From: Manis javanica
Taxonomy: Eukaryota > Chordata > Mammalia > Pholidota > Manidae
Direction of reading: 5' to 3'
DNA: 64,000 bases
Assembly: GCF_040802235.1 (NCBI RefSeq)
Contig: NC_133167.1
Location: 16,546,501-16,610,500 of the forward strand
Part shown: one piece after another, positions 46,201 through 60,529 of the stretch
How the letters are laid out: each line of letters starts with the position of its first letter
Numbering within the stretch: position 1 is the first letter of the stretch
Notes under the pieces: model-generated
What the model saw: only the letters and a program-made list of their open reading frames with translations
Told to the model about the DNA's origin: nothing
Databases searched by the model: none
Made by a program: the position numbers and the translations under genes

Positions 46201-49200
46201 GTGCAATGTACTCTGGAGGTCAAAAAATTTTACAAGCTTCCAAACATAAGACAAGATAATAGCAACCCAAGATTTAAGCAGTAATAGTGTTGTCACAGGG
46301 CAGCATGTGGTAGACTGTCAAATCAGTGATGCCCCTGGATTCAAAAGAGGGAGCAGCAGGTGGGGCCTGTAGCCATCTGAGAAGCCTCATGAAGATCAGC
46401 TTTGATTTTGTCCATTCACCAAATAGTAATGCTGCACTTACTGCATACTAAGCTCTGTATGGGTACAAGGGAGACAATAGGAAATAAGATGCAGTCCCTG
46501 CTTAGAGGAAGCTTGTATACACAAAGAGATCATAAAACTCCACTGTCATGGATCTCTCTGGGTATTTTCTGACTCTGACTTTCTATAAACTAGATAAAAC
46601 ACGGTATATGTAGCCAAAAGAGCAATGAAATCCCAATTATGCTGTTTTCTAGCCACATAATCTTGGGCAAATTAAATAACCTCTCTGCACCTCAGTTTTG
46701 TTACCTGCAAAATGGAGCTGATAAATAACACCCAACATCTTGCAGGGCTGGCATAAGGATTAAAATTTTAAAAAATCCCTAAGAGGCAGTTAATATAATA
46801 CCTGAGACATGGCCGTGAGAACCCAATGTGGCTAGTATGATGATGGACAGGTACCTAATCATTTCTAAGAATACTTAAATGAAAAATGAAGTAATTTTAA
46901 TGAAGAAAAACACAGGGTGGTAAGTGCAACAAAAGAGACACTAGCAAGGTTGTCCTGGGAGAAGTGGGTAGAGGCATCTGGCCTGGGGAAGCAGCAGAGG
47001 GTAGGAGCCAATCAAGAATGGCTTCCTCTGCTTGGCTGCAGGAGTGGGCCCCAAGCTGATATTTAGTTAGGGGCAGGGACATTCTGGCTATTGGCCACCA
47101 CCCATGGGAAAACTGGGAGACAACACACAGGCTGGCATGTGACTGCAGTCAGCCCAGTCATGTAGGAACTCAAGGATGGCAGAGAGGAGGCTAGAAGGGA
47201 AGCTGAGTCATATCTTAGTGGCCACAGATGGATCAGGGGATGGTGCTGGTATGGATAGGCAGAATGGTGTGCTGGCTGGCCCCAAATTTGCCTGTAAGAG
47301 GAACCTGACAAATTACTTAAGACTGGTTTCCATCACTTCGCCTACAGAGGGGTGGGGTTTGGAGTGGCTCCTTAGGTTTCCACAAATACCTCCTTCCATG
47401 GTTAGGTCCTTGACCCTACAGCCCAGCAGAACACTGGCTGGACCTAAGGCACCTATGGCAGGCATCTGGGCACCAGATCTTTGCTTACATGTCGGTTCCA
47501 CCCAACCTCCATCAAAACATACTCACACTGTGCCTCATCAGTGGATGGGTTCTAGCACAAGGGCCTTCCCAATCCTTCACTCAAACTCCAACCTGGGTCC
47601 ATGCCTTCCCAGGAAAACCACAACCCCGCCATGTCTAGCATCCTTGCTCTCCCCAAACGCCCTCCCACCTAGGGCTCAGCACCTTCTCAGCCCTCCCTGA
47701 GGCCTTACCAATCTCAGGCGAGGTGGGCCGGGCCCGGCGACCTCTGCCCTGGCTGCGAGCCCCTCGGCGGTCCCAGGCACCCCAAGGACCATCCTCCTCT
47801 GGTCCTCTGCGCAGTCTCTTCTCGGCATCAGGCCCCGCCCTATTTCTCTCCAAGGTCTGGGACACAGCAGCGCCCTCCTGGCCCGGCGTGGCCCAGGGCA
47901 GGAAGCGCACGGTCTGCGCCGGGGGCTCCCGCTTCCGACTCGGGGGTGCTCTCGTCCTGGCCTCGGGGGGATCGGCGGCCGAGGGTGGCACGGGGCTCCG
48001 GCACTCCTGGATGGCCCTGCCCCGGGTCAGCGGGAACTGGTCCCGGCGCCTAACCTCCTGCTGCGGGCCTTCCCCTGGCTCCGATCTGCCTGCCGGTCCG
48101 CGGCCCCGGGGCCTCCCCGGCTCGTCCCCCGGCTTCCCCGCGACGCTGGGAGGGGGCAGCTGGGCGGCGGCGGGGCTCTCCGCCCGCGGGGTCTTGGGGG
48201 TTGAGGGCCGGGAGAAAAGCGGGGGCTCGCCGGGCTCTCGAGGGGACGGAGCACGCTGCAGCGTGGCGCGCAGGGACTCGTGCGAGCGCACCAGCTCCTC
48301 CCGTGACGTGGAGCGGCGGATACGGCCCAGTTCCTGGGCGAAGCGCAGCTCGAGGTCGGAGGCCGGGCTGCGCTGCCGCGTGCGCTCGTCCAGCGAGGCC
48401 GCCTTCTGCTGGAACAGGCGGCGCCGCTCGGCCACGCTGCCCGCCGCCGCCCGCAGCTCCTCCTGCGAGGCCTCGGACGTGCCCCACGGCGCACCGCCCT
48501 CGGACTTGGGCTGCTCCAGCGAGCGGGCCTTGCGCAGGGGCACCCACGGCCGCAGGGGCGCCGGCGGCGAGTCGCTGCGCTCCAGGCTGCGCCGTCGCTC
48601 CTCGAAAAACTGCAGCTTATCCAGAATGCGGGAGCCGGCCCGCACCAAGCGCGGCGAGCGGCCCAGCGCTGACAGGCGGCCCGAGGCCTCGCTCAAGGGC
48701 GTCTGGGGCCGGGACTCTGCCGTGCCAGCTAGCGAGGGCCCCGACGACTTGGACTTTTTCCCTCGCTTCTCTTCGGCGGTGGCGTCCTCGGGCAGCACGG
48801 GCTCCTGAGTGCGCCGGTGAGGTGATGTGGGGGTGGCCGGGGGTTGGGCGCTGGGTCCCGGCGGGGCCCGCTTACCCACCCGAGGGGACGGTGGTGGCAG
48901 CAGCGCGGATTTGGAGGGAGGCGGTAGGGCCGGGCGACGTGGGGCTTCACTGGCCGGCTGAGGCTGAAGGTCAGGTTCCTCCCTGTGCAGTCCACTCTGA
49001 GGGACGCTGCTGCAGAACCAAGATGAAGATGGGTAGAAGATTCAGGGGGCCTCGAAGACCTTCAGCTCGTGACAGGAATTGGGTGGTGGGACATGCTGGG
49101 AAGGCTTGGGGTGATGTGGGCCAGACCCTCTGCCCCCTCCCCCCTAAGAGGAAGGCACAGCCAGAGCAGGTGCTGGGGAGAGGCTGGGGGCTCTGGCACC

Positions 49201-52200
49201 AGAAGATTGGGCTGGTGGCTGGGTCCAAGTACAGACAGCCCCAGGGGCTCTGGCCAGCACCCTCCCCCCAGCCCTGGAAGCTGGGAAACAGCAGAAAGAG
49301 AACTGAGTTGTGGAAGACAAAAGAATGAGGCATAGGACCCAAAGGATGAAGTGGTGGGGGTAGGAAGGAGGGTGGGTGGGGATGGGCCCTCTCGGGAATG
49401 CAGCCTCCCACTCATTCCTGCCCCCAGCTGGCCCCCACAGCCCTGCCCATCCTCGGCAGGACATACCCGCTTCACAGCGGCGGCCGTTAGAGGAACAGGC
49501 ACAAACCTTCAGGGAGCCATGCCCCAATCCCTGGGATTACCTAGCACCTACTCAGACCTGGGCCCATCACCAGTGCTGACAGGGTACATACAGCAGGTGG
49601 TAGCTGAGGTCCCTGGGGTGAGAGACCAAGATACCCAGGTTCCCATTCCTTTGATCATCCTGCCCTCAGCACAGGCCTTTGACTTTGCCTACCTCTTGCA
49701 CTCCCTCACCCCCTGGAAAGTTCTCATTTAAGTCCTTGGGACCCCCTCCCGCCACCCCCACCAAAAGCACAGCAATTCCCCAAAGGGGTATGTTCAGAAA
49801 TAACTCAGCTCAGAAATAACTACCGCGTGGGCCTGAATAGTGGGTGTGAAAGAAGAGGAGGAAGGAAGGAGATGGTCATCCCAGAGTACCCCTCTCACCT
49901 ACAGAGCTCTGGCCCAGGAGCTGGGCCTCAGTTTTCCCCATCTGGACTCTGGGGGTCACATCAAACAAAGGTTTAGCAAGAAAAGGAATCTAAGATATTA
50001 GCATCATACCTGACACATTAGAGAGAGCTTAATAAAAACTTAGGGAATGACTCGTTGAGTACTTACTGTGTGCCAGGCCTGTATTAAATGCTTAAAATGC
50101 ACTGAGCCTTATAATCCTCACAACAGTCCTCTGAGATAGGAAATGTTATTACCCATTTGCAGATGAAGAAACTGAGGCTTAAAGAGGTCAAATTCATTAC
50201 CAAAGTGACATGGCTAGGAAATGGCTGGAGCTAGGACTGGAACCCAAGTAGTCTGACTCCTGAACCTTTGCTCACTCCAAAATGTCTGGGATTCTGGGGG
50301 CACAGAGGGAAGAAAAAACAGGACACCAACTACAAGCAGAAGTTCTAGGGGTGCCTGAGGGTAAGAATGTTTTAGACTAGCAACCCAGTCTCTGAGTGGG
50401 GTGGCAGGGCAGATGGCAATTCAGAGTGCCCTGAGGGAACAGAACCTCAGCCATCCACCTGCAGGGAGGCAGAGCCTACTCTGGGGGAGGGACAATAGAA
50501 TCCCTGAGGAATGGAGGAATTGCCTGTGGGAACTGGGTGAGGTATGAAGAGAAATTGGGGACAGCAGAGGAGGCTGCTTGCAGGCAGTTTCAAGCTGTAG
50601 GCCAGCCTCTGTGCCACAAACATCACTAAGGAAATAGGTTCCTCAGAAGTTGCCATAGCAACTCCAGGCTCCGGCTGAGTCCTGGCAAAGAAAGGCAGGG
50701 AAGGAAAAGGCAAGTCCAGGGCATGAGAGCACCTGGTTAATGCCAACCGGATAAAGCGAGGGAGCCTTCCCTGCCCCAGACCTCTCCCCTGTCACCACTA
50801 GCCACTCCAGCCACACTTAAAACAGCCTCCCACCACCAGGCCCCTTCTTTCTCCCCCATGAGGTCCCACCCCCCACACCCACACCCATTATAAATCAGGA
50901 CCTCTTCTCAGCTCCTCAAATGCCCCCAGTGCCCCTATCACCAGCCACTCCCCTCTTCTACTAGAGCACTGCCAGCCTCCAAATCTCCAAAAATGTCTCC
51001 ACTGCCTCACTCCAACATCTCCATGCTTCACCACCCCTACCAGGACAACCTTTACCCCCACCCTCAGGTCTTTCCCACAAGATCATCACATGCCCCCAGC
51101 CCCCAGCCCTGCAAGCCCTGGGCCCCCCCAACCCCAGCTCTGTCTCCATCACTCCCTGTCCCAGCCCCCTGCCTCCCACGCCCCCCGCATTCTCCTGCTT
51201 TCCCAGGCCCTGGCCCCATCTGCTCCCTAGCCACCTCACTCTCTTCTCTCTCCTGGTTGTGGTCCTGCTCCCTTGCTCTCTCCTGCTCTCCCGGGAGCTG
51301 CTGTGCAGAAAGGTTCCATTCCTCCCAGAAAAAGGCCCACAAGGGAACGGGAATGTGCAGAGAGATGACAAGGCAGCAGCTGCTGAGACAGCAGGCACAG
51401 AGGGGGCCTTCACGGGGGGGTCCTGGGGACAACTGGAGCCTGAATGGGCGAGGTGAGAGAGGGCCCCCTGGGAAAGTGGAGCTTTTGGAGGAGATGAGGA
51501 AGGGACAGAGGGGGCCATGAGACCATGGAGAAGGCATGGTGAGCCAGGACAGGTGGGAGCAGGAGGTGGGTGGTGATGGCACAGGAGGAGGATGGAACCG
51601 TGTGGGAAGATAGTGGGTAGGTGGGGCCAGGAGTAGAAGCAGCGGGCGTGGGGGTGGGTGGAGAAGCGCACAGAGGGATGAATGGTGCAGGGGATGGAGG
51701 GTGGAGGCTGACGGAGGGTGAGGGGTAGTGCAGGGCAACATGGTGAGGTGGGACAGTGCAGGCCATGTGAGGCCATTACTTACACGTGGATCGAGAGCGC
51801 CCGTCCTCTGTACAGACTGAATGCGCTGCCATACAGGTCACTGGCCACCGAAAGGCTATCCTCTGACCCCCAGCTTGCGCCCACCAGATTAGCTCGAGAT
51901 GCCCGCACCAGCGGCTCCACCCCCAGGTGCCGTGGCCCGGCCCCGGTTGCCTGTGCTTGCCTTGGGCTGCCCGGGAGGCGGCGGATGCCACCCCTGCTGC
52001 CCGCTTCCTGCTCCAAGACCGTCTGCCCGCTGCCCCACCAGCTCACTTGCTCCTCTGAAGTGCCTGTCACGGAGGTTGGGGGTGTGTCCAGAGAGGTGCC
52101 CACCAGGGTGTCGGAGCCCCCTAGAGAAAGGAGCACGGTGAAGTCCAGGAACCTCTTGTGGGAAGCTTGCCTGTCTGTTCTTTGAATACCCCAGACAGCT

Positions 52201-55200
52201 CACCCGTGGGGGTGCTGAAGTCCCTGTCATCCTGAAGCTCCAGGCGCTGGGTCCCCTGCACATCGCTGATGTCATCCTCGCCCGTCTCCGAGTCTGGGGA
52301 AGAAGGGGTCTGTGTGGGTGGGGCTCTCCTCCCTCTGACTCCAACTCTTCCCTCTGTCTCCTCCTGCTTCCCTCACAGCAGGCTCCATCTTACCACCAGG
52401 AGGCCTTCCAACACCCATCTTCTCTCCTCTTTTGCTCCCTACATCCCCCTGCCCATTCTGGGCTGCTCAGGGCAAACCCCCTGTGCCAGTCCCCTGGCTC
52501 CATCTCTGGGCCCCTGACTACTCACCCTGGCATCCCTGGTAGTGTCCTCAAAGCTACCTACTGACCTCCCTCCTGGCCACTTAATGGATTACCAGGGCCT
52601 CTGCCCCTCTCCCTCTTCCTCAGGCAGTGATAGCTTAAGTTCCCACGGAACCCCCAAAATATCAAGGTCTTACTTTCCAAGTATCTAAATTCTGGGTTTC
52701 AGTAGCCCAAGAACAAAGAGGAGTCACCTCAGAGTTGTACTCGACCAACCGCAAGGCCAGCCTGTCCTCCACCCCAAACCAGCTGGAACACATCAGGGTG
52801 CAGCTGAGGCAGGGTGAGGAGAAGCCAGGGTTGGGCAGCAAGGAGGGGGAATGGAGGACTAGGGCAGGAGCCAGTTTCCTACCGTAACTTTGCTTTCTGC
52901 AGGAGCGGAAAACTTCGCTTCCATAGGAGCAGCAGGAGAGAGACATGGACAAACTGTTATCAGAGCGTTTGTGGGGTAGGGTGTGGTGGGCAGGCAGGAC
53001 AGAGGGGGCGTGAGCGTACCCAGTGCCCAGAGATGCCCTGTGGGGATGGTGCAGGGGAGAGGGAGACACCTGGGATGAGCCAAGCACCTCTCATTCTCTG
53101 ACTGTCCAGCACTGGGGAGCCTGCATGCTTTGCCTAGTTATTCCAACTATACCAGTGATTCTGTACCCTTGGCACTTTTATCCATGCTCCCACTGGCCAC
53201 ACATGCATGTGTGTGAATGCTCACACACATACACACACACACATACACATACACACACACAACTACTTGTACGTGGCCTAGGCACAGACCCAGGCCTCCC
53301 ATTGGGATCAGGCCCACCTTCTATGAAAGCATTTGCATTGTGCTTTGACCCCTCCTTGCAAAGTCACCCCCCAATCTGTTCTGCATCATGATGTGACAAG
53401 CACCCTCTTCCCAATCCCTCTTCTACTGCTAAAGGGTCCTCAAAAATACCCAGTGGCTAGGAGCAAAGTTTCCTGGGCATATTTTTAACTTTCCCAGAAT
53501 CTATCAGGTTCTGTGCCTCAGTTTCTCTGAGTGCCATGACAAGCAGGAGCAGCGTACTGGCTGCCAAAGCATGGCAGTGAGCTCATCCCCAGTCAGCCCC
53601 ACAGATGAAGAACAGTGAGCCCAGGCTAACCATGGGCTGTGCTAGAGGGCCCCACCCCCCACTGCTAGATTCTCTCTCAGCTGCAGGGCACAGAGGGCCT
53701 TCCTAGGTGGGTGGGTAAGTGAGAGTGTGTACTGGGGGGCCCACATCTCATGGGCTGTCTTCAGGGTCTGGGTGCCTCATGAAGGGACATGGAACAGGAG
53801 GAAGGGTGGGCATGGGCTACTGCAGGGAGAGGCCATGGTCCACGCACCATGGGTGAGACGGCCAAATGCCCGGCGGGAGTGGCCGGTTTTCTGAAAGAGA
53901 AAAGCCAGAGTGAGGTTTTGAGGGGAAGGCTCGCTTCTGATATCCCTGTGCCTCCCACCCAAACGTCTAATCAAACAGAAGCTCATTCCAGGGGCCAGTG
54001 GGGGCGGGGTAGTGGACAGAGATCAGGGTGGGTGGCCAGCTTGCCCCGCAGGGACTGTCTCCATTCTTCCTTGCCTTCCTGCCCTCCAGCTGGAGCTCCA
54101 GGAGGCCCAGCTCGGCTCAGGGCAGAGGCAGAGGAGAAGGAGAGAGAAGAGCAAAGCTGTGGGCCAAATGCTGGGACTCATGATGGACAGAGGCTCATAG
54201 GACTGGGGACCTGAGGGACACCCCTAGGAGACAAGATAGGCGGCTGATTGACAGGAAGGAAGAGATGGGGGGCGGTGCTTGATGCCTGGGTGATGGAGGG
54301 ATGAGGACACAGAGTCCTGCTGAGGGGAGGGCAGATACCTGTGATAGGTGTCAAGCGGGAGGGGAGGATGATGAGGGGCAGAGGCAAGATCCCTCAAAGG
54401 GCCAGAGCTGATCGAACGCAGGAAGGAGGCCCGGGTACGCGGAGGGCAGGGCAGGACTTGGGGGATTTACTGAGCTCTGCGCGGATCCCAGTGTGTTGCT
54501 TTCAAGAGCTCGGGAAGATGGAAGGCTCCAGAGTGGGGGGCAGGGGAAAGCGGGACAGGGGCCGGGGTTGGACAGAGATAAAAAGAGACAGGGTGGCAAA
54601 GAAGCCAGTGGGCGCTCCACGCCTAAGGCCGCAACGGGGGCCTTCCTGAGCTGTTGCGGGATTGCAGGAGACCCGGGCGGGGGGTCCGCCCTTGAGCGCG
54701 GTCTGAGGAGCCCCCTGAGCGCGCCCGGCCGGCGGCCCTCAGCGGCCGGGGTGGGGCAGGCGCGGCTCCAGCGCCCCCACCCCCGGGCCCAGCAGGGGTG
54801 ACCCGCCCTCTCTCCGGGGAGCCCAGCCCTTCCTGCCCCCTCCCGGCGCCGCCCGCCCCCGGAGCCCTCACCTGGAAACGCTTCTTCACCCACAGCTTCT
54901 TCATGGCGGGGGAGGGGGCCGGGCCGGCAGCCGGGCGAGGAGGGGACGGGCGGGGGCGGGGCGGAGTCGGAGGCGGGGCCGGGGGCGATGGGGGAGCGGG
55001 CGGGAGCGGCGCCGGCGGCTGGGGAGCCTCGGGGCCGCGGGAACCCGGGCGGGGGCAAGGCGGTGGCTCGCCCAGAGCCCGCCCCTTCCCCGCCAGCCCG
55101 TACCCCACCTAGCGCCCCCTCCCCGCCTGCTCCCCTGCGTCCCCTGGGGCGGCGCTCACCTGCCTCCCGGCACCCCCACCCCCATCAGCCTCCTGAGCCC

Positions 55201-58200
55201 TGGGCACATGGGGAAACTGAGGCACAGAAGGCGGTACAGTGTCCCCTGTGAGACTTTGGGCCACTCTCTCATTGGCAGCCCAGCGCGGCCTCCACGCCAC
55301 CCCCACCCGCCTCCCGCCGGGCCGCTCTGGAAGGTCGGCCACATCTCCACTTGCTCACTCCAGAAACATGCGCACACGCTCACCGTGCCAGGCAGTACCG
55401 AACTCCCCCAGGCCGGAATACGCTGCAGGGCCACAGCGCCGAGTGGGGGCGCCTGGGTCATTCACAGGGCAAGGACCCTCGTCGGGGGTCTCAGTGCTAA
55501 CACGGGCCCAGGCTACGAAAACCCCCGGCTCCTCAGGAAAGCCAGAGAGGACCCTAGAGTTTCTTGATGGTAGGTACCTGCACCCTGTCCCTGCACCCTG
55601 CCTCTCCCCTCCAAAAAATACAAGTTAAGGTGCCCAGAGGTACTCCTGTTAGTCACAAATACCACCTACCTTCTCATTCCCTGGAGAGCACACTCACCAA
55701 ACTTTCTTTGTATTCCTCCCATTCAGCATCTTGCACACTTTGCCTACACAAAACTTCCCCTCCACCCAAATCATCGTAACTACTTTTCTTAAGCATTTAC
55801 TTAGGCACTTTATAAATGTCGCCTCATGCCCAACAACCCTGTGAGCTTGCAACTTTTCTGAGCATCTAAGTGGCTTCATTTAGCTGACAAGTGATCAGTG
55901 CTCAGAGAAGTCCTATCACTTAGCCAAAGCCACACAGGTCTGTGTGTCAACATGCCCCCCCCCACCATCCAAATCCCCATTCCAGCATGAGCAAGTAGCC
56001 CCAATTCTGGGTTCTGAGATGTGACTACTAAGTTATTATCATCAACACTTCCTGCATGCTTCCTATGTACCAAGCATTGTGCTAAGCACTTTTTATGAAT
56101 TAATTCATTTAATCCTCACCAAAGCAGGAGACTTTGGCACAGAGAGATCAGTGGCCCAAGGTCACACAGACAATTGGGAAAGCCAGGATTCTAACTGTGG
56201 CACTGTGACTTAGTTATTCACCTCTGTGTCAGAAAGCTTCACATGCTAACTGGTCAGCAGGTTCCCTAATTATATTTCTTGAAAGCATGGATCCCAAATA
56301 AATACAGAACCAACTGATAAGTTCTGTTCATCCTGCACAATATTTCACATGGGGTAAGCATGCTCAATTTCAGCTACTGACAACAGCACCTCACTCATTA
56401 TCCTTGTTGCTCCTTGGTTCCTGAAGTTTATTTGAGTTTATGGCCTTTTTATTTTAAAGGTTAAGGCTATGTCTTGGACATTCTGGCTACATACAGGTGG
56501 TCCTATTGCCCAGACCCACAGAGGCAAATGTTCTACATACAGATACATGCACAGGGGTGTGCACTGAGAGGGCACACTCTTATGTCCACATCAATTCCAG
56601 CCAGAGGACCTGGACACCCACAGGCTCTTTCCCTACCTGCCCCCAAACACACCCACTCACAGATGGGTTAGCTGAGTGAAGAGAGGGGGTAACCTGAGGC
56701 CTTGTTCCCCAGGAGAATCCGAGGGGCTGGCACATTCCATAGCAAAAATAACCAATGGGCAGCAGGCGTGAGTGACGGGACAGCTGGGCCAAGGAGAGGC
56801 CTGTGGAATTTTGTGTTCCTGCTCTGGGCCTGTGCTGCTCACCCCCACAGGGCTGGCCTGCGGCATGCTCCCAGGGTGGGCCTCCCCAAGCTAGCCCCAT
56901 GTTGCCTTATTTTTCCTCCATGGCTAGCAGCTCTGCCCCCTGCCATTTCCCCAAACCCAGACTTCCAGTATCTATACTGCTAGCATTTCCCCTTCCAGAG
57001 AAATCCCAAGTCACTGATGACTTAACTCTGCTCTGCATGTCTGATATACTATATAACTTTTACTTAGGTGTTATGTTTATTACATGTTGTCTGTCTCCCC
57101 TCACTAGAGTGTAATCTCTAGAAGGACAGGAATTGTCTTTTTTCCAACTCATGTAACCCAAGCACCTAGAATTTAGTGACTTGGTGCATAGTAGGTAATA
57201 AATATAAGAGGGGGTTGCAGAGCTGGTGGTGGAAACAATGAGGGATGGTGGGAATAGGGAGAGTAAATCTTCCTGAAACAGCTCATTCAACCATCCCTCT
57301 ATTTCTGTCCTGACCCAGACCCTTTTCCAAGAAAGAGCCAGAAAAGGGACCGTCTTGCATTCCATTCAGGATCTAACTTGGAGGGCCTGCCCTAGCTTCA
57401 GGAATGTTCTCCTGCCCCTTCTTCCCTCCCAAAGCACCTCATGCTGCTGCTCTGGCCCCTCCTCTTCTCCCTGATCAGGACTTGGCATGAATGGATGATG
57501 GCTCTCCCCATACCCATTCCTACCTCTACACTAGTTCCCTCCTGCTTTTCATCCAGACATTCCAAGTTCCAGGTGAAAAATGGTAACTGCAGAGTATTCT
57601 TTAATGCAGGTTCTGTGAACGCCCACTCTCCCTTACCTAAACTGGCCCCCTCTCCCTATCCCTAACCTCTCCTCATTGTCAAGCATGGTTCACTACCATC
57701 TGTTGACCTTCGACCTTTCTGATTGACAGCAGAGTCTTCCAGACCTTGGCCAGGAAACTCCGAACTAACAGATAGGTATCATCAGCTTACCCCTTCTCTA
57801 GGCTGTGCCCTCTCCTCCTTACCCCTGCCCTTTTAGTACAGGCCTCCCTCTCCAATCTCACATGCCTCAAGCTCTGAGGGTGACCCTTGCTCTGGTCACT
57901 TGATTTGCACATGGCTCCTCAATCCACACAGACAGGAGCCTGAAGTTCTCAAAGAGAATGCCTGCCCATCTTGGGGATGGGGCCAGAAGCTGGCTTTGGG
58001 GCTATTGGCAGGAGAAGCGTGGTTATGATGACAAATCCCTGCCATCATCTCCCCATTCTTCTCTTTCTGAGCACAAGTAATATGGACCTAGACCCAGAGA
58101 CCCAGTTTTCAAATCTGGCTCTGCCACCTCACTAGCCTGTGACCTTGGGTAAATTACGTCTTTGAAACTCAGTTTTCTTATATATAACCATCACAACACT

Positions 58201-60490
58201 AAGCTGGGGCTCAGAAGATTAAATAATTAAATGAGAGTACTTTACACATGTCAAGGTGTATCCTGCATTCTACAAGTAGCCTGCCTTCCTGCCATCTTTA
58301 CAGTTCCGATTCTGTCCTAAATACCACTCTCCTGTTTGCCATTCTCCCAAATCCACAGCCTGCAGCTCACTTGTCTTCTCAAGGCCCTAGGCTCTCCAAG
58401 CTGTGCCAATATCCCACCATCCTTGAGCTAACATATCAAGCTTTAGGAGTGCCAAGAACCTTAGCATCACCCTGTCTTGCCAAGCCAGACAGCGATCCCA
58501 GCCAGGAAGCTGCCTCCTTCCCTCTGTAGCCAGGTCCTGGCTGCACTTCCTCAAGAACTCTGAAGGCCTCGTGCTGTTCTTGTTCCCAACCAAGGAAGTT
58601 TTCCATGAGTAAGTGAGCAATACTCAGCTGTTTCCCAGCTGCTCCTCTGGTGGGGAACAGGCAATAACAGGAGGGGGCAGAAGCCAGACTCACCTGGTCA
58701 GGCCTCCCCTACATCACCAAAGCAAAGCCCTCCCTCCCCCAAGTCACGTGGGAGGGGCATAGTAGTTAAGGACATGGTTCTTTGCAGTGGGACAAACTGA
58801 GGCTTCTATCCCTGCTCTGCTTCTATCCATACAAGAGTGTTATTTAATCCCTCTGCACCTCAGTTTCCCCAGGGTTGCTGTGGAACTTAAACGATTTATC
58901 GAAGGGTTTGACAACGTACTGCCTGCCACACAGTGGCACAGTACTTATTCATACTATTGTAAATTACTGCAAGAATTATTACCAGTTAATAATAATTATA
59001 AGCCCACTTTGGGGATAAAGATTTCACTGATAGGAAAAAGTTCTCAATATGACCTGATACAGCCCAACTGTGTTCTTGTTTTAACATGACTGTTAAAAGG
59101 CCCCAAATCTAAGCCCATAGGACCCAGGGTCCTTTCCTCAGCCCAAGCCTCTCAAACGTGCTGTTTCTCCAGACCAAGCCTGGAGACTGTCCCCCAGGCT
59201 TCTGTCTATGTTTGTCCAGCCAGGGCTCAGCTCTGCCAACCATTACAGAGGGGTTGAGGAAACAGCCCTGCTGAGGGGCCCTAGCACCCTAGGCTCTCCC
59301 CACTTTGGGGAACCAGGGCAGAAAGGCCAGGCCTGGGCTACTCTCCATACAATGGACAGCTCCCCCAACCCTCTTTCTCTCTCCCTCCACCCTCCAGAAT
59401 TCCTTGACCACTAAGAAGTGCGCAGAGTGAAGACCAGGATGGGTTCTTAATTCTGGGCGTCATAACTAGCTGCACGTCTTTCAGATCTCCCCTGCTCTGG
59501 ACCACAGTGGCCTTACCTGTAAAAGGAAGCATTTAGAACTGCGGTTCTCTTTCCAATTCTAAACAAACGTCGTGACCACCTTGCTGATTCTTAGGGCTGC
59601 CTTTCCCTTCCCTAAACTCTCCCTACACTGTGTGCTCACCGATCTGAAGCTAAGAGTCTGATCCCCAGCTCAGAGCTCTGCCAGGGTGGGCCCCTTCCCC
59701 TGCCCCCAAACTGGGAAGGCCTGTACTTGGACAAGTACAAAGCCAACCAAGAGAAGCCAGCCTTGGCCCTGTCTGCCACAGGCTTGGCCACAGGGACTCT
59801 GAGGAATCACCTCGTTGAAACCTGTAGGAGGGTGGGCAGGGTGGGGTTAGGGAGAGAGCAGAAATGCTGATGAGGGGCTGAGCCCCTGTTCTGTCTTCTG
59901 ACCAGACTGCACCCTACAGCTTTCTTTCCCCTAGAGCTACTGAGGTCATTCATCCCTTGCCTCCTCCTCAGCCCCCAAGGATGGAGCCCTCCATAAACCA
60001 CCCAGCTGCAGTGAGAAGTCCCTCTTGAAAATGCCCAGTACACACTCAGTGACCCCCTAAGCAATTTGCCATCTCCCTCAGCTGCAGCCTACTTCCCCAG
60101 AATTCTGTCTTTCAAGGCTCAGCCAGCCTGGGGCTCTTGTCTTCTGCTTGAAAAAGAACTGGCTGACTTAGGAGCTGAGGAAGTCAGAAAGGAAGCCCAA
60201 ACACTGACCCCGGGAGAATCAGCCCTGGTCTGGCACCCACACCAGCCCCAGCAGGCCCCTAAGCAGCAAGTCCAATCTTGGTCCCCTCCCCTTCTGCCTC
60301 AGACCATCATCTGTCCCTTTATACAGAAGCCCAGCACTCTTCTCCCCCGGAGGCAGAGGCCCCAGCACCTGCCTGAGCATCTCTCCTCCATGCCCCCAAA
60401 AGCTCAGGTAGATATGGCCCGTGAGCTTTCCATACCTACTCCACAAACCCCTGTCTCTCATCCACTTGTACAACCAGACCCTCCTACAGC

Positions 60491-60529
<39 letters not shown>

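Noticed and set aside
47723-49328. Long plus-strand ORFs (361 and 375 codons) opposite SPEG exon 4
   Set aside because: They lie antisense to a GC-rich coding exon, overlap each other in different frames and have Arg/Ala/Pro composition expected from codon bias; no start context, domain or splice structure supports them.
50961-51776. 271- and 225-codon minus-strand ORFs in SPEG intron 3
   Set aside because: They arise from a pyrimidine-biased stretch with few stops; Pro/Ser/His-rich text in two frames and no splice sites joining to SPEG.
52884-52930. Possible extra SPEG exon reading [11 protein letters not shown]
   Set aside because: A candidate acceptor and a GTAGGA donor exist, but no junction with the alternative exons gives the phase 1 needed by exon 2 at 52293.
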